DNA of 64,000 nt. Source: Litoribacter populi (GTDB lineage Bacteria; Bacteroidota; Bacteroidia; Cytophagales; Cyclobacteriaceae). A model generated the notes under the pieces. The model had not been told where the DNA came from, ran no database searches, and was given only the letters and a program-made list of their open reading frames with translations. Below, one piece after another: positions 57,301-64,000 of this stretch. The number at the start of each line of letters is the position of its first letter. Position 1 is the first letter of the stretch. The position numbers were made by a program, and so were the translations under genes. The DNA is taken from positions 2,533,549 to 2,597,548 of the forward strand of contig NZ_VMKN01000001.1 of the NCBI RefSeq assembly GCF_007483685.1, given 5' to 3'.

Positions 57301-59151
57301 TGTTACGGATGTAAGCAGATATGCATAAGCATGGGGGGGCGTTTTGACATTATTTAAAAGCTCCTCGGTACCACCGAATTTATAATTGGGATCATTGTTT
57401 TCGCTCCCTTGAGGGAAAGTGAGCACACCCTCATGGGATGCAGTGCTAAATGTAATTTCCTCTTTATTAAAATTATAGACCGGTAGGGTATAATTATACC
57501 TCAGACCATCCTCACCCACTGCTACAAAACCTGTAATGTGATGCTTAGGCAAACCGCTCCTATCATATCGGATTGATTCTCCGTTCTCATTCAAAATGTA
57601 TATTTTGAATTCATCTATTACAGGCTCCCCATTTAATAAAATTTCATCATTCGTATGGGGAACTAGAACTTCATTTCTAGCCTTTCTTCCTTTTGCGGTA
57701 TGGTTTGTAGGAGGCTGATATGATCCGTTCTCATTTTCCATAAGTCTTAAGGCACTTGTTTGGAAAATGCTAGGCTTTATAGCTTGATCTTTTCCAATAG
57801 AATTGTAATCCTGTAAACTTTCGGCAGTCCTGCTTCCCATTTTTCTGAAGTACCAGGGTTCGTAAATCCTGTTGTTTTCCTGTGAGCTAGATTGGAAAAC
57901 TGTATTCAATCCATTTTCTTCTGTCCAGGGAGTATTGAGGTGTTTGACTGAATTAATTGAACTGTTTATTCCGATTTTTCCAAACCCGGCATCTACACCA
58001 GCCCCAAAAGAAGTAGATGATTGGGATAATTGGGGAGCATCTGAAACCAATACATTCTCGTTCCTTACAGGTCTGAATGTTCCCATCATACCTTGTGCCG
58101 TCACCTGATAGGTATCAGGAGTCATCACAGGAGAGGCCAAATTGGGATGGTCTATGGAAATCAGGCCTTCTTTTTCCCTATTGAAATCCAAAACATACCC
58201 TAAACCTCGTCTATTTTGAATATTCAAATAACCGTAGGCTTCAGAAGCAATGGGGCGGCCCCTGTCCTTAATTTTGGATTCTGAATAAAACCCTCTTACA
58301 TATGCATGCGGATAAACAGTCACAAAAGAAGCTCCCACTTTAAATGCAGCAGATATGCTGTAAAACTCCATTGGTTGCTGCACATAGGGTGTGTATGAAG
58401 GGTGGGCGAAATAACCTTCATTTAACCCTATAAATTTTTGATAGTTCGCTGAAACACTCTGCAGGCCAGCTTTTGAATTATAGTTACTGCTTAATCCAAA
58501 TTCTCCAAATTTGGAAGTCAAACCTACAATTGAAGTAACAGAAACACCAACCTCAGGATCGAGGTTTATTTTCCTTGAAGCACCTCCCTTGGAGATGGAT
58601 TCACTTATTGCACCTTGGAACCCTATGTCGGAACTGATACTATATCCCAAACCATTGTAATTGTTGTTTTTAATGGCCAAGCCTAAACTTCCAGAGGCAT
58701 TAATTTCCTTACCTAAAATCTCAACACCCGCACCCGCCTCTACTCCATAAGTGACACTTGGGTTTATATCTTTTTTACTTATTATTTCATCCCCATTAAA
58801 TTCATCGGGCAATCCACGGACATGCCTTGTGATGGCTCCTGCATTTAGGTTCCATCCCAAACCTACCCAGCTGGCCTCATCGTCCATTCCCACACCCGCA
58901 TGATAAGAGAGATTGAAAGGATAGCCTCCGCTGGGACCGGGCAATTCGAACAAAGGGATATTATAGGTAAAATCTCCGGTAAAGGGATCTACCATTTCTG
59001 TCATACCTACAGGTTCAAAAGAACTTACTTCCGGTTGACTTGGTCCCGAGGTAAGGGCATAGACCACTGTGGGTGCCACCGCTTGATTAACTAAAACGAT
59101 AGCAAAAAACAAAGCAACCGCTCTTTGAGTACGTTTATTAAAAAGTCTCAT
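54358..59151 (-). CDS. Large secreted Rhs/SpvB-style shell protein (1597 aa)
   Basis: It has a signal-peptide-like N-terminus (RAVALFFAIVLVNQAVAPTVVYA), then the conserved block EPVGMTEMVDPFTGDFTYNI, LPGPSGGYPFNLSYHAGVGMD and ASWVGLGWNLNAGAITRHVRG. The latter resembles the GWSL-type motif at the start of Rhs and Tc-toxin-like shells. The rest is beta-rich and without classic YD repeats (LGYWVKFTYRQAATKDNPYKW, YDRWGNFKPKNPL, LTDINLPSGGRMKIDYEIDDYAYVQ, VFDYTMEENGQ). Proteins of this type accompany RHS genes in many Bacteroidota. Its start overlaps the preceding lipoprotein stop by 4 bp and its end is 6 bp from the next gene. Encapsulation or delivery of the toxin is inferred only. Confidence 0.78.
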   Translation of the reverse strand: MRLFNKRTQRAVALFFAIVLVNQAVAPTVVYALTSGPSQPEVSSFEPVGMTEMVDPFTGDFTYNIPLFELPGPSGGYPFNLSYHAGVGMDDEASWVGLGWNLNAGAITRHVRGLPDEFNGDEIISKKDINPSVTYGVEAGAGVEILGKEINASGSLGLAIKNNNYNGLGYSISSDIGFQGAISESISKGGASRKINLDPEVGVSVTSIVGLTSKFGEFGLSSNYNSKAGLQSVSANYQKFIGLNEGYFAHPSYTPYVQQPMEFYSISAAFKVGASFVTVYPHAYVRGFYSESKIKDRGRPIASEAYGYLNIQNRRGLGYVLDFNREKEGLISIDHPNLASPVMTPDTYQVTAQGMMGTFRPVRNENVLVSDAPQLSQSSTSFGAGVDAGFGKIGINSSINSVKHLNTPWTEENGLNTVFQSSSQENNRIYEPWYFRKMGSRTAESLQDYNSIGKDQAIKPSIFQTSALRLMENENGSYQPPTNHTAKGRKARNEVLVPHTNDEILLNGEPVIDEFKIYILNENGESIRYDRSGLPKHHITGFVAVGEDGLRYNYTLPVYNFNKEEITFSTASHEGVLTFPQGSENNDPNYKFGGTEELLNNVKTPPHAYAYLLTSVTGPDYVDVENDGISDDDLGYWVKFTYRQAATKDNPYKWRDPFVGAHFLEGFKSDPRDDKGSFTFGEKEVYYLARAETKSHVAIFDLKNRKDATGVFSKLQNGNNTVGKSLMGLKSITLFTKAGFPEVPIKKVNFEYDYSLCNGIPNIAAESGGSNELATGPTGGKLTLKKLYFEYGNSQRGKLNPYEFAYAFNPDYDILAYDRWGNFKPKNPLDETLNRDMPYVDQNPGSKSSLDENAASWSLTDINLPSGGRMKIDYEIDDYAYVQHLEAMYMAPIVDPDIIPGQQAPDKFILNNGSKVRFKLKAPISETLTKDLEEKEVKKYLDIRRGQVYFKAFVNLRDYQKEQFFEAIEGYVDLDLSKGMGLEKGASGHYEFGYFHLQHEVGNYHPFSLRAWQHIQSNQPHLMNLTGSISPTNNRDEQIREMRKLPSLIPMIKEVFGQYYSYCEKKNWGKQFDLSRSVVRLNSPDKIKFGGGLRVRQLTMFDGWEGDGESVYGKVFDYTMEENGQSISSGVAAYEPFIGGEENALRYAKKFSRSIPLKANNNLFFEYPVNESLYPGPHIGYAKVTEMSLPAAYRAGLSIKNLPQTYYPSRSNATFGTTGAKVYEFYTAKDFPTRSYETQKEDYEIDYRHPLSILGIYTKDGAVSSQGYSLISNDMHGKPKKESSFRQGVDGSINPEPYQWTAYTYLAKEIIYDDKKAFALINDFEEDGEHQIKVGGEPGDNTVSMGQLVELVTDMSESQTNTWQGGADGNLDLVKLFFLPIPVPAIWPKVSKSESLFRVAVTNKIITQTGILQAVETYNEGSLISSKNLAWDKQTGEPVLVQVNNNFDDPLYNYKYLAFRQYKGMGGAYQNLKFAFDINTVMQHTTEPNLYTFRARGSTRNFLQEGDELIIYSREEGEEKILTKAVFLQEEGGRQVIHPMSPISMDSQNLYAKITRSGYSNQLRTSAGSIVSLSPPFTGDTAVYSSTIKVPSGKAIR

Positions 59152-59696
59152 AGCTTTAATTTTGGAAATTTATTAGTGTTTATTTCGAGCTCAAGGGATG
59201 AAGGAGCAATACGGTCATTTTGGATCAAAATTTTTGCAGCCCCTGCTTTAGTGGGGGCGATTTTTTGAAATGCCAGGACAAAGGTTTTTTTTGATGATAA
59301 GGCGTTGGACCTTTCATAATGGAAAAGGTCAGGGTTTTGGCGAACCCCACTCTTTTCCAATATTATATCCTCAGCGAATCGATAAGAGAAGTAATACTGG
59401 TCTTGGTGATTTATCTCCAAACCTGGGACAGGAAAAAGGTCCAGCTTGTAATATTCCATTTGGTCAATTTCTTTCCATAAAGCAATCTTCTGGAAGTCAT
59501 CTAAATCTGCTCCTCCCCTTTGCAGGAATACCAGTTCCCGGGGCTGGTATTGAATTTCAACTTTATAGTTTGGGGTGGTAGCTGAAGAAAAGCCAACCTT
59601 TCTATTTGTTTTTGACCAGTTTAGATATTGGACCGGATCAAGGTTGGCCTGACAGGCACCAAATAAAATCAAAATCAGGAAATAAAATTTACGCAT
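59148..59696 (-). CDS. Small lipoprotein of the RHS operon, unknown function
   Basis: The 182-residue protein starts MRKFYFLILILFGACQANLD, a signal peptide with lipobox LFGAC, so it is probably membrane-anchored. The body is beta-rich (NYKVEIQYQPRELVFLQRGG, QYYFSYRFAEDIILEKSG, KTFVLAFQKI). No family was recognised. It lies 4 bp behind the gene at 59701 and overlaps the 1597-residue gene by 4 bp, so it belongs to the operon and may chaperone or anchor the large proteins. Confidence 0.72.
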   Translation of the reverse strand: MRKFYFLILILFGACQANLDPVQYLNWSKTNRKVGFSSATTPNYKVEIQYQPRELVFLQRGGADLDDFQKIALWKEIDQMEYYKLDLFPVPGLEINHQDQYYFSYRFAEDIILEKSGVRQNPDLFHYERSNALSSKKTFVLAFQKIAPTKAGAAKILIQNDRIAPSSLELEINTNKFPKLKL

Positions 59697-59700
59697 CTTC

Positions 59701-60495
59701 TTAATTGATAATTCTGGAATTTCCGTTATCCCTCCTTAATTGTTGGAAAAACAGGGTATTTACATTTTTATGCTTTTCCTCACAGGAAATAAGGACTGCT
59801 TTTTCTACCTCTGAGCCACAGGCATCCTGAACGTTGAGGATAACATTATAACTAGGCGGTAGGGCTACTTCTATTCCACTGGTATATCCTGCAACCGGCA
59901 CCTGAAATGAAAGTGTTTTTACATTATCCGGGCTGGTACTTCTCTCCAAAATTGTCCAGTTGATGGTGAAAGGAGGAGTGCCACCATTGATCAATCCGTA
60001 AAATTCAAATAGGGTATTATCCAATACTTCACAGTCGAGGGTCAAGGGGTTGATGAGGATTTCCACTTCCGGTTCGGGTGCTATAAAGTCCTCCGATAAG
60101 CTGAAGCTTGCTTGATAAATCTTTCCTGTGTCCCCAACTGTACGGAAAGTGTATATTTTCTCAGGTTCCCAACCCTTCAGCCAATCCATGAGCTTGATAC
60201 GAAACTCATTTGTTCCATATTTTTTTTGAAAGCTTTGGGTCTTGATGCTTTGGCCCTTCCAGTCCAAAAGTTCAACCTTAACCAAACCGTTTTTCCCATA
60301 CCTGTCATCAAAGGAAAGGTAGACATGGGGGATATTAAGCTGATGGATAAAAGCTTTATTTCCAGACTCCAGACTCAGTTTATAATAAACCGTATCAGTT
60401 TCCTGTTTATAATGCTTAAGGTCATGGTACTGGGCAAAAGCCGATATTTTTACTTCAATAAGAAGAATCAACAAAAGCAGTAAAAATTTCCTCAT
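59701..60495 (-). CDS. Secreted protein of the RHS operon, unknown function
   Basis: The 264-residue protein has a signal peptide (MRKFLLLLLILLIEVKISAFAQ). It holds two beta-sandwich-like parts: residues ~25-130 (TVYYKLSLESGNKAFIHQ, VKVELLDWKGQSI) and a PKD/Ig-like part ~145-245 (LINGGTPPFTINWTILER, YNVILNVQDACGSEVEKAVLISC). The GGTPPFTINW motif also occurs in SprB-type repeats. Its start overlaps the stop of the preceding gene by one base (60495). The function is unknown. Confidence 0.7.
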   Translation of the reverse strand: MRKFLLLLLILLIEVKISAFAQYHDLKHYKQETDTVYYKLSLESGNKAFIHQLNIPHVYLSFDDRYGKNGLVKVELLDWKGQSIKTQSFQKKYGTNEFRIKLMDWLKGWEPEKIYTFRTVGDTGKIYQASFSLSEDFIAPEPEVEILINPLTLDCEVLDNTLFEFYGLINGGTPPFTINWTILERSTSPDNVKTLSFQVPVAGYTSGIEVALPPSYNVILNVQDACGSEVEKAVLISCEEKHKNVNTLFFQQLRRDNGNSRIIN

Positions 60496-61472
60496 TATTT
60501 TTTATTGTTTTGTAAAGAACTTAACCCCACCCTGATAATGATCGGTGAATCAGAAAGTGATCGGTCACCTATTTGATATAGGGCCATAAAGTTGAGGCCG
60601 CTGTTAGAGGACAGTTTGAGCAGGTAACCGGCACCTATAGCAACCTGATGAAAAAGAGCAGAAGGATTCTCTGTTAATGTAGATTTTTCCCGGATTCCCA
60701 ATCTTTTGTGCACTGTATTCTCGGCCTGCACAAACAATTTTTGCTCTATCAGATCATATTTTATAAAGGGTCTGAAGCCTAAAGTTGAAAGCTTTGGTAA
60801 ATCAGGCTGAGGAATGCGCGGATCCGGTTGGCCAAAAAGTATATTAGGACCGGCTCCTATTGAAAACTTTTCAAACACATTTAAACCAAGTGCAGGAGAA
60901 ACATTTATAATTCTGTTAAAATCAGGTATCCATGAAACGACCCCCTCCAAAAAAAATCTTTCTTTAAGTTTTTGTTTGTTTTCAATAATTACTCTGGCAT
61001 GAGCTTCTTTCCCCTGCTGTGAAATTTTGGAAAAATTTTCATTCTGGTAAATTACCTCTCTGAGCTCTTCCATTTGAACAGCAGAAAGCACTTTGGAGGA
61101 CAAGCCATTAGGTTCGGTCGGAAGTTCCGGAAACTGAATCTTTTTATAACTCTCCATTTTTTCTTTGAGCGTCCAAGCTTCCTCCAAAACTTTAATCTCC
61201 TCTTCCCTACCCTGTATCTTTAGGTCCGTAAGTATTCCATTTTCATTTGACAATGGGCTATTTAAATCCAGGGCTCCATTTGGAGTTAAAACTTTAATAG
61301 AATCAACTACGCCCTCAATCTTCTGAAGTCTTAAAGAATCATCTGAAATGTTAAGAGGTCTGGATCTCCGAAGAGAATCCATTTGGTTTGGATCAGTTTT
61401 GACCACAACTTTTTGAGCAAAAGAGGCTGCAGAAAAGAAAACTAATAGCAGTGAAAGTAAAAGTTTATCCAT
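60495..61472 (-). CDS. Outer-membrane protein of the RHS operon, probable beta-barrel
   Basis: The 325-residue protein has a signal peptide (LLLSLLLVFFSAASFAQ), a charged, probably coiled part (~25-170: LRLQKIEGVVDSIKV, EEEIKVLEEAWTLKEKMESYK, KEAHARVIIENKQKLKERF) and a C-terminal barrel-like part (~170-325: INVSPALGLNVFEKFSIGAG, FRPFIKYDLIEQKLFVQAEN, VAIGAGYLLKLSSNSGLNFMA). It is the first gene of the tightly packed row and may be the export or anchoring component. The family was not recognised; it differs from PorP/SprF. Confidence 0.7.
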   Translation of the reverse strand: MDKLLLSLLLVFFSAASFAQKVVVKTDPNQMDSLRRSRPLNISDDSLRLQKIEGVVDSIKVLTPNGALDLNSPLSNENGILTDLKIQGREEEIKVLEEAWTLKEKMESYKKIQFPELPTEPNGLSSKVLSAVQMEELREVIYQNENFSKISQQGKEAHARVIIENKQKLKERFFLEGVVSWIPDFNRIINVSPALGLNVFEKFSIGAGPNILFGQPDPRIPQPDLPKLSTLGFRPFIKYDLIEQKLFVQAENTVHKRLGIREKSTLTENPSALFHQVAIGAGYLLKLSSNSGLNFMALYQIGDRSLSDSPIIIRVGLSSLQNNKK

Positions 61473-61843
61473 ATTAAAAGCTTATGGTAATCATGTTTCA
61501 AAGAATTTGTTTGATGATTATCAGGTTGGGTAAGTTTAAAAAAACCTCCAACCAAAATAAATCTGAACAATTAAACAATATTCGGATCTAATTTACGTTA
61601 CAATTCAATGTTTCCAAATCTTTAGTTAATATTTTTTTCGATTTTTTCTTAAATACAAATTTAAAGACTGGAAAAGCATTTTAATATAGAAGAAAAAACT
61701 GATTATTGACCGAATCCTTTATACCCTACAAACAAAATGAACCCCATCGAGTAATTATTTACAACTTCAGGTAAGTCCTGCCTGTTAATACTGCCATCTA
61801 CCCTCTATCCGAGTAGACTTGAACACTGGATTCTAACGGAAAA
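61473..61843. promoter_or_regulatory. Intergenic region upstream of the RHS operon
   Basis: About 370 AT-rich bases between sprF and the RHS row. A promoter for the operon is expected here. On the minus strand a TTATTTTG word (complement of 61553-61560), about 85 bases before the start codon, is a weak match to the Bacteroidota -7 box TAnnTTTG. An inverted repeat GGTTGG/CCAACC lies beside it. Neither is strong evidence. Confidence 0.3.
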
Positions 61844-62857
61844 TCATAATAGATAATTAAAACATTTCAGTTTCCTGCCTTTATATCGTTTGGGATTGAC
61901 ATTTTCCTTCAAAAACAGGTATCTTAGGGATACTTCGTGAGCTCCCCTCATCTGGGAGGCGAATGGAGAGATCAAATAATCATAGCTATAGCCAAGTATC
62001 ATTCCTGAATCAAGTGCAAACCCTATCGTCAGAATGATTGAATCCTGATTTGGCAATCCTTTTTTACCGGGAATCCCTCTATATCCTATTCCGGTAATAA
62101 GTGGTCCATATAAAATTTGTCCGCCAAAATCAAGCTGCATAAATGTGCCTTGCTGTTTATAATTTGCCAACAACAGAAAGCTGTTTTCAGTTGATGACCC
62201 ATAACTTGGGGAAAGTGGGAAATTTAGGCCGGTGTGAACACTGTATTTTATAGGTAACTTTCCACCTTCTAAATCAGGATAAAAGGACAAAGAGGGACGG
62301 TTAAGGTGGTGTGCAGATAGACCCATCCAAAAATTCTCTCCACTCAATAACCCCCCAAAGGACAAATCAACATATCCATAAGAATCCCGGCCGGGCTGGA
62401 CATCACCTGAATTGGCAGCAATGGAACGGTTAATCAAATCTACCTGATCCCCAAACAACAACTCATCTAACATCACATTTCTCCTGACATAACTTGCCTG
62501 ACTTCCAAATCTGAGATCCACTGATTCAGATAAACTCAAATTATAACTATAAAGAAAAGCTAAGTCAGTGGTTTGGATATTCCAATTTGACTCTTGAAAG
62601 CTCGTAACAGATACCCCGTACCCGCTTTTGATATCCGGGTTATAGTAATCCACATAAGCGCTGTATGAATTAAAATCAAAATCCAATCCCGGCCATTGCT
62701 TCCGGTAATTCAGGCCTACTCTGAGCATATCGGTTGCTCCAGTCATAGCAGGGTTCAAATATAAAGGGGCTGCATAAAACTGGGAGTAATGAAAATCCTG
62801 TGCTTTTGCTACAGATACAGAACCGATTAATATTATCAACAAAATCAATCTAGCCAT
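61844..62857 (-). CDS. PorP/SprF family type IX secretion outer-membrane protein
   Basis: The 337-residue protein has a signal peptide (ILLIILIGSVSVAKA) and the family opening QDFHYSQFYAAPLYLNPAMTGA, then GLNYRKQWPG, barrel strands such as YGVSVTSFQESNWN and SAHHLNRPSLSFY, and the late motif GYSYDYLISPF. PorP/SprF proteins are needed for secretion or surface display of neighbouring proteins with a gliding-motility-type (type B) C-terminal domain. Exactly such a gene ends at its first base, overlapping by one base. It is therefore the dedicated partner of the SprB-like protein upstream. It could also serve the RHS operon, but that is open. Confidence 0.93.
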   Translation of the reverse strand: MARLILLIILIGSVSVAKAQDFHYSQFYAAPLYLNPAMTGATDMLRVGLNYRKQWPGLDFDFNSYSAYVDYYNPDIKSGYGVSVTSFQESNWNIQTTDLAFLYSYNLSLSESVDLRFGSQASYVRRNVMLDELLFGDQVDLINRSIAANSGDVQPGRDSYGYVDLSFGGLLSGENFWMGLSAHHLNRPSLSFYPDLEGGKLPIKYSVHTGLNFPLSPSYGSSTENSFLLLANYKQQGTFMQLDFGGQILYGPLITGIGYRGIPGKKGLPNQDSIILTIGFALDSGMILGYSYDYLISPFASQMRGAHEVSLRYLFLKENVNPKRYKGRKLKCFNYLL

Positions 62858-64000
62858 TATTTCAAAAGTAAAAAGACCCCGGTCTTTGTCACCTCCCGGT
62901 CATCCAATGTGGTAAATCTTAATTTATATACATAGTTACCGGGAATGGCAAGCTGCCCTTTAGTAAAGCCATCCCAACCTGGAGAATCCAATTTAGTGGT
63001 ATGGAATACCAATTCTCCCCATTTGTTCTGCACCCAGAATTCAATAGTCTTGAAATATAAGAATTTGGGGAAAAAGTAATCGTTCAATCCATCGCCATTA
63101 GGGGTGAACGCTTCGGGAATGACTAAATAATAATCCCAAACCTCTATTACCTGTTTTTGTACGGTCTGGCAACCGTATTTATCAGTAACTATCAAAGTAA
63201 TGGTGTATTGACCCTCTGCTGTATAGGTATGAGTGGGGTTTTCCTCAAAACTCACACTTCCATCTCCAAAATCCCAGTAAAACTCTACAATAGGACCATT
63301 AGACTGGTTTACAAAATTGATTTGTTTGTTAATAAGAAAAGACTGGTACAGATCAAATTCTGCTGATTCGATCCCAATATCCATTGTGACGGTAAATTCC
63401 TCAACAGAGAAAATTTGTGAAACCATACAACCTTTTGCATCACTTACTTGGAAAGTATATTCCCCTGAAAGGGAGGATGAGAAACTATATCCATTATTTG
63501 AGATGATTCCCCCGGACCATTCAATACTATAAGGCGGGACCCCACCATCAATTTTTAATTCAATAATTTCATTTATCAGCCTTGGTTCACAACTAATTTG
63601 GGTGCTTCTCTCCCAACTTACTTCAAGTGATGGGGTTTCATTTATTTTTAAATCAACATCAAGAACACCGAAACAACCATTTGCATCATATACTTCTACA
63701 TTATAGTCCCCCCTTCCCTGACCTACCAACAAACGGCCGGTGTCAGGTAAAACATTTCCATTTTTGGTCCATACATATTCATAACCTCCTGCACCTCCAC
63801 TTGCTTCCACCTCAATTGACCCTGTTCCTCTTTCATAACAGATCAGTTCTGTATAATCAATCAGGTGAAGCTGTAAGGCCTCAGGCGCTTTAAGCTCAAA
63901 TGAACTTACATTAATACAGCCTGCCTGATCCTCTACCGAAAGCTCATAAATCCCGGACTTTAAACCGTTGATTTCAAGTTCATCTGAACTAAACCCTTCA
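62857..64000 (-). CDS. SprB-like surface protein with PKD and gliding-motility C-terminal domain (partial)
   Basis: The frame is open to the right edge; ~380 C-terminal residues are visible. They show repeated SprB-type units (LEINGLKSGIYELSVEDQAGC, GGAGGYEYVWTKNG, GGVPPYSIEWSGG, GEYTFQVSDAKGC), a PKD domain (VEFYWDFGDGSVSFEENPTHTY) and a gliding-motility-associated C-terminal domain (VIPEAFTPNGDGLNDYFFPK .. WGELVFHTTKLDSPGWDG .. GNYVYKLRFTT). This is a type B T9SS signal, which works together with a SprF protein; that gene follows directly. It is probably a large surface adhesin. Confidence 0.92.
   Translation of the reverse strand, partial: EGFSSDELEINGLKSGIYELSVEDQAGCINVSSFELKAPEALQLHLIDYTELICYERGTGSIEVEASGGAGGYEYVWTKNGNVLPDTGRLLVGQGRGDYNVEVYDANGCFGVLDVDLKINETPSLEVSWERSTQISCEPRLINEIIELKIDGGVPPYSIEWSGGIISNNGYSFSSSLSGEYTFQVSDAKGCMVSQIFSVEEFTVTMDIGIESAEFDLYQSFLINKQINFVNQSNGPIVEFYWDFGDGSVSFEENPTHTYTAEGQYTITLIVTDKYGCQTVQKQVIEVWDYYLVIPEAFTPNGDGLNDYFFPKFLYFKTIEFWVQNKWGELVFHTTKLDSPGWDGFTKGQLAIPGNYVYKLRFTTLDDREVTKTGVFLLLK

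Overview
The window comes from a Bacteroidota chromosome, most likely a marine or soil Cyclobacteriaceae-type organism (Algoriphagus/Echinicola/Cyclobacterium-like; inference). The support is a type IX secretion sorting domain, a gliding-motility-type C-terminal domain beside a PorP/SprF protein, Ig-like CHU_C-type repeats, YD/RHS-repeat proteins of the Bacteroidota style, and a SAM-I riboswitch in front of metH. No rRNA, tRNA or CRISPR array was recognised.

Layout. 1-8750: the start of metH with its SAM-I riboswitch, an outer-membrane protein, a 1450-residue multi-PAS hybrid histidine kinase and a secreted S9 peptidase. 8789-10195: a complete IS3-family element (orfA/orfB joined by a -1 slippery site, 3-bp target duplication) sitting in the loop of a palindromic repeat. 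10200-11180: gene debris and a terminator. 11181-15995: a secreted ice-binding-type adhesin (DUF3494 domain, twelve Ig-like repeats in two families, T9SS sorting domain) cut in two by one in-frame TAG. 16127-17260: a decayed glycosyltransferase and an IS21 remnant. 17397-22179: a LytTR regulator, a REC-Hpt protein and a GAF/PAS hybrid kinase. 22439-24373: a frameshifted GreA/Rnk-like gene and threonine synthase.

24377-64000 is one large accessory system on the minus strand. Transcription would run from the right. A SprB-like protein (partial) and PorP/SprF come first. After a 370-bp gap follow three small envelope proteins, a 1597-residue Rhs/SpvB-style protein, a 1560-residue Ig-repeat protein and a 2591-residue RHS protein with a variable C-terminal tip and a likely immunity gene. 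Behind this expressed gene lie eight tandem, mostly promoterless cassettes. Each is a 5'-truncated copy of the RHS core joined to a different C-terminal tip, and most are followed by their own small immunity gene. Tips include two alpha/beta-hydrolases, a JAB-type peptidase, a GIY-YIG/URI-like nuclease with Imm26, a toxin-44-like domain, a DUF1990-like domain and a conserved unassigned domain; the last cassette has lost its tip. This is a polymorphic-toxin locus with a silent tip archive, and the core of the expressed gene looks chimeric, as expected if tips are swapped by recombination.

Five silent cassettes carry a ~65-bp hairpin element. Each copy replaces a Gly-Asn codon pair of a YD motif. 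The outer sequence is conserved while the inner stem varies but stays self-complementary. I regard the array plus this element as the most novel content. Several frameshifts here lie in homopolymers and could be sequencing errors.
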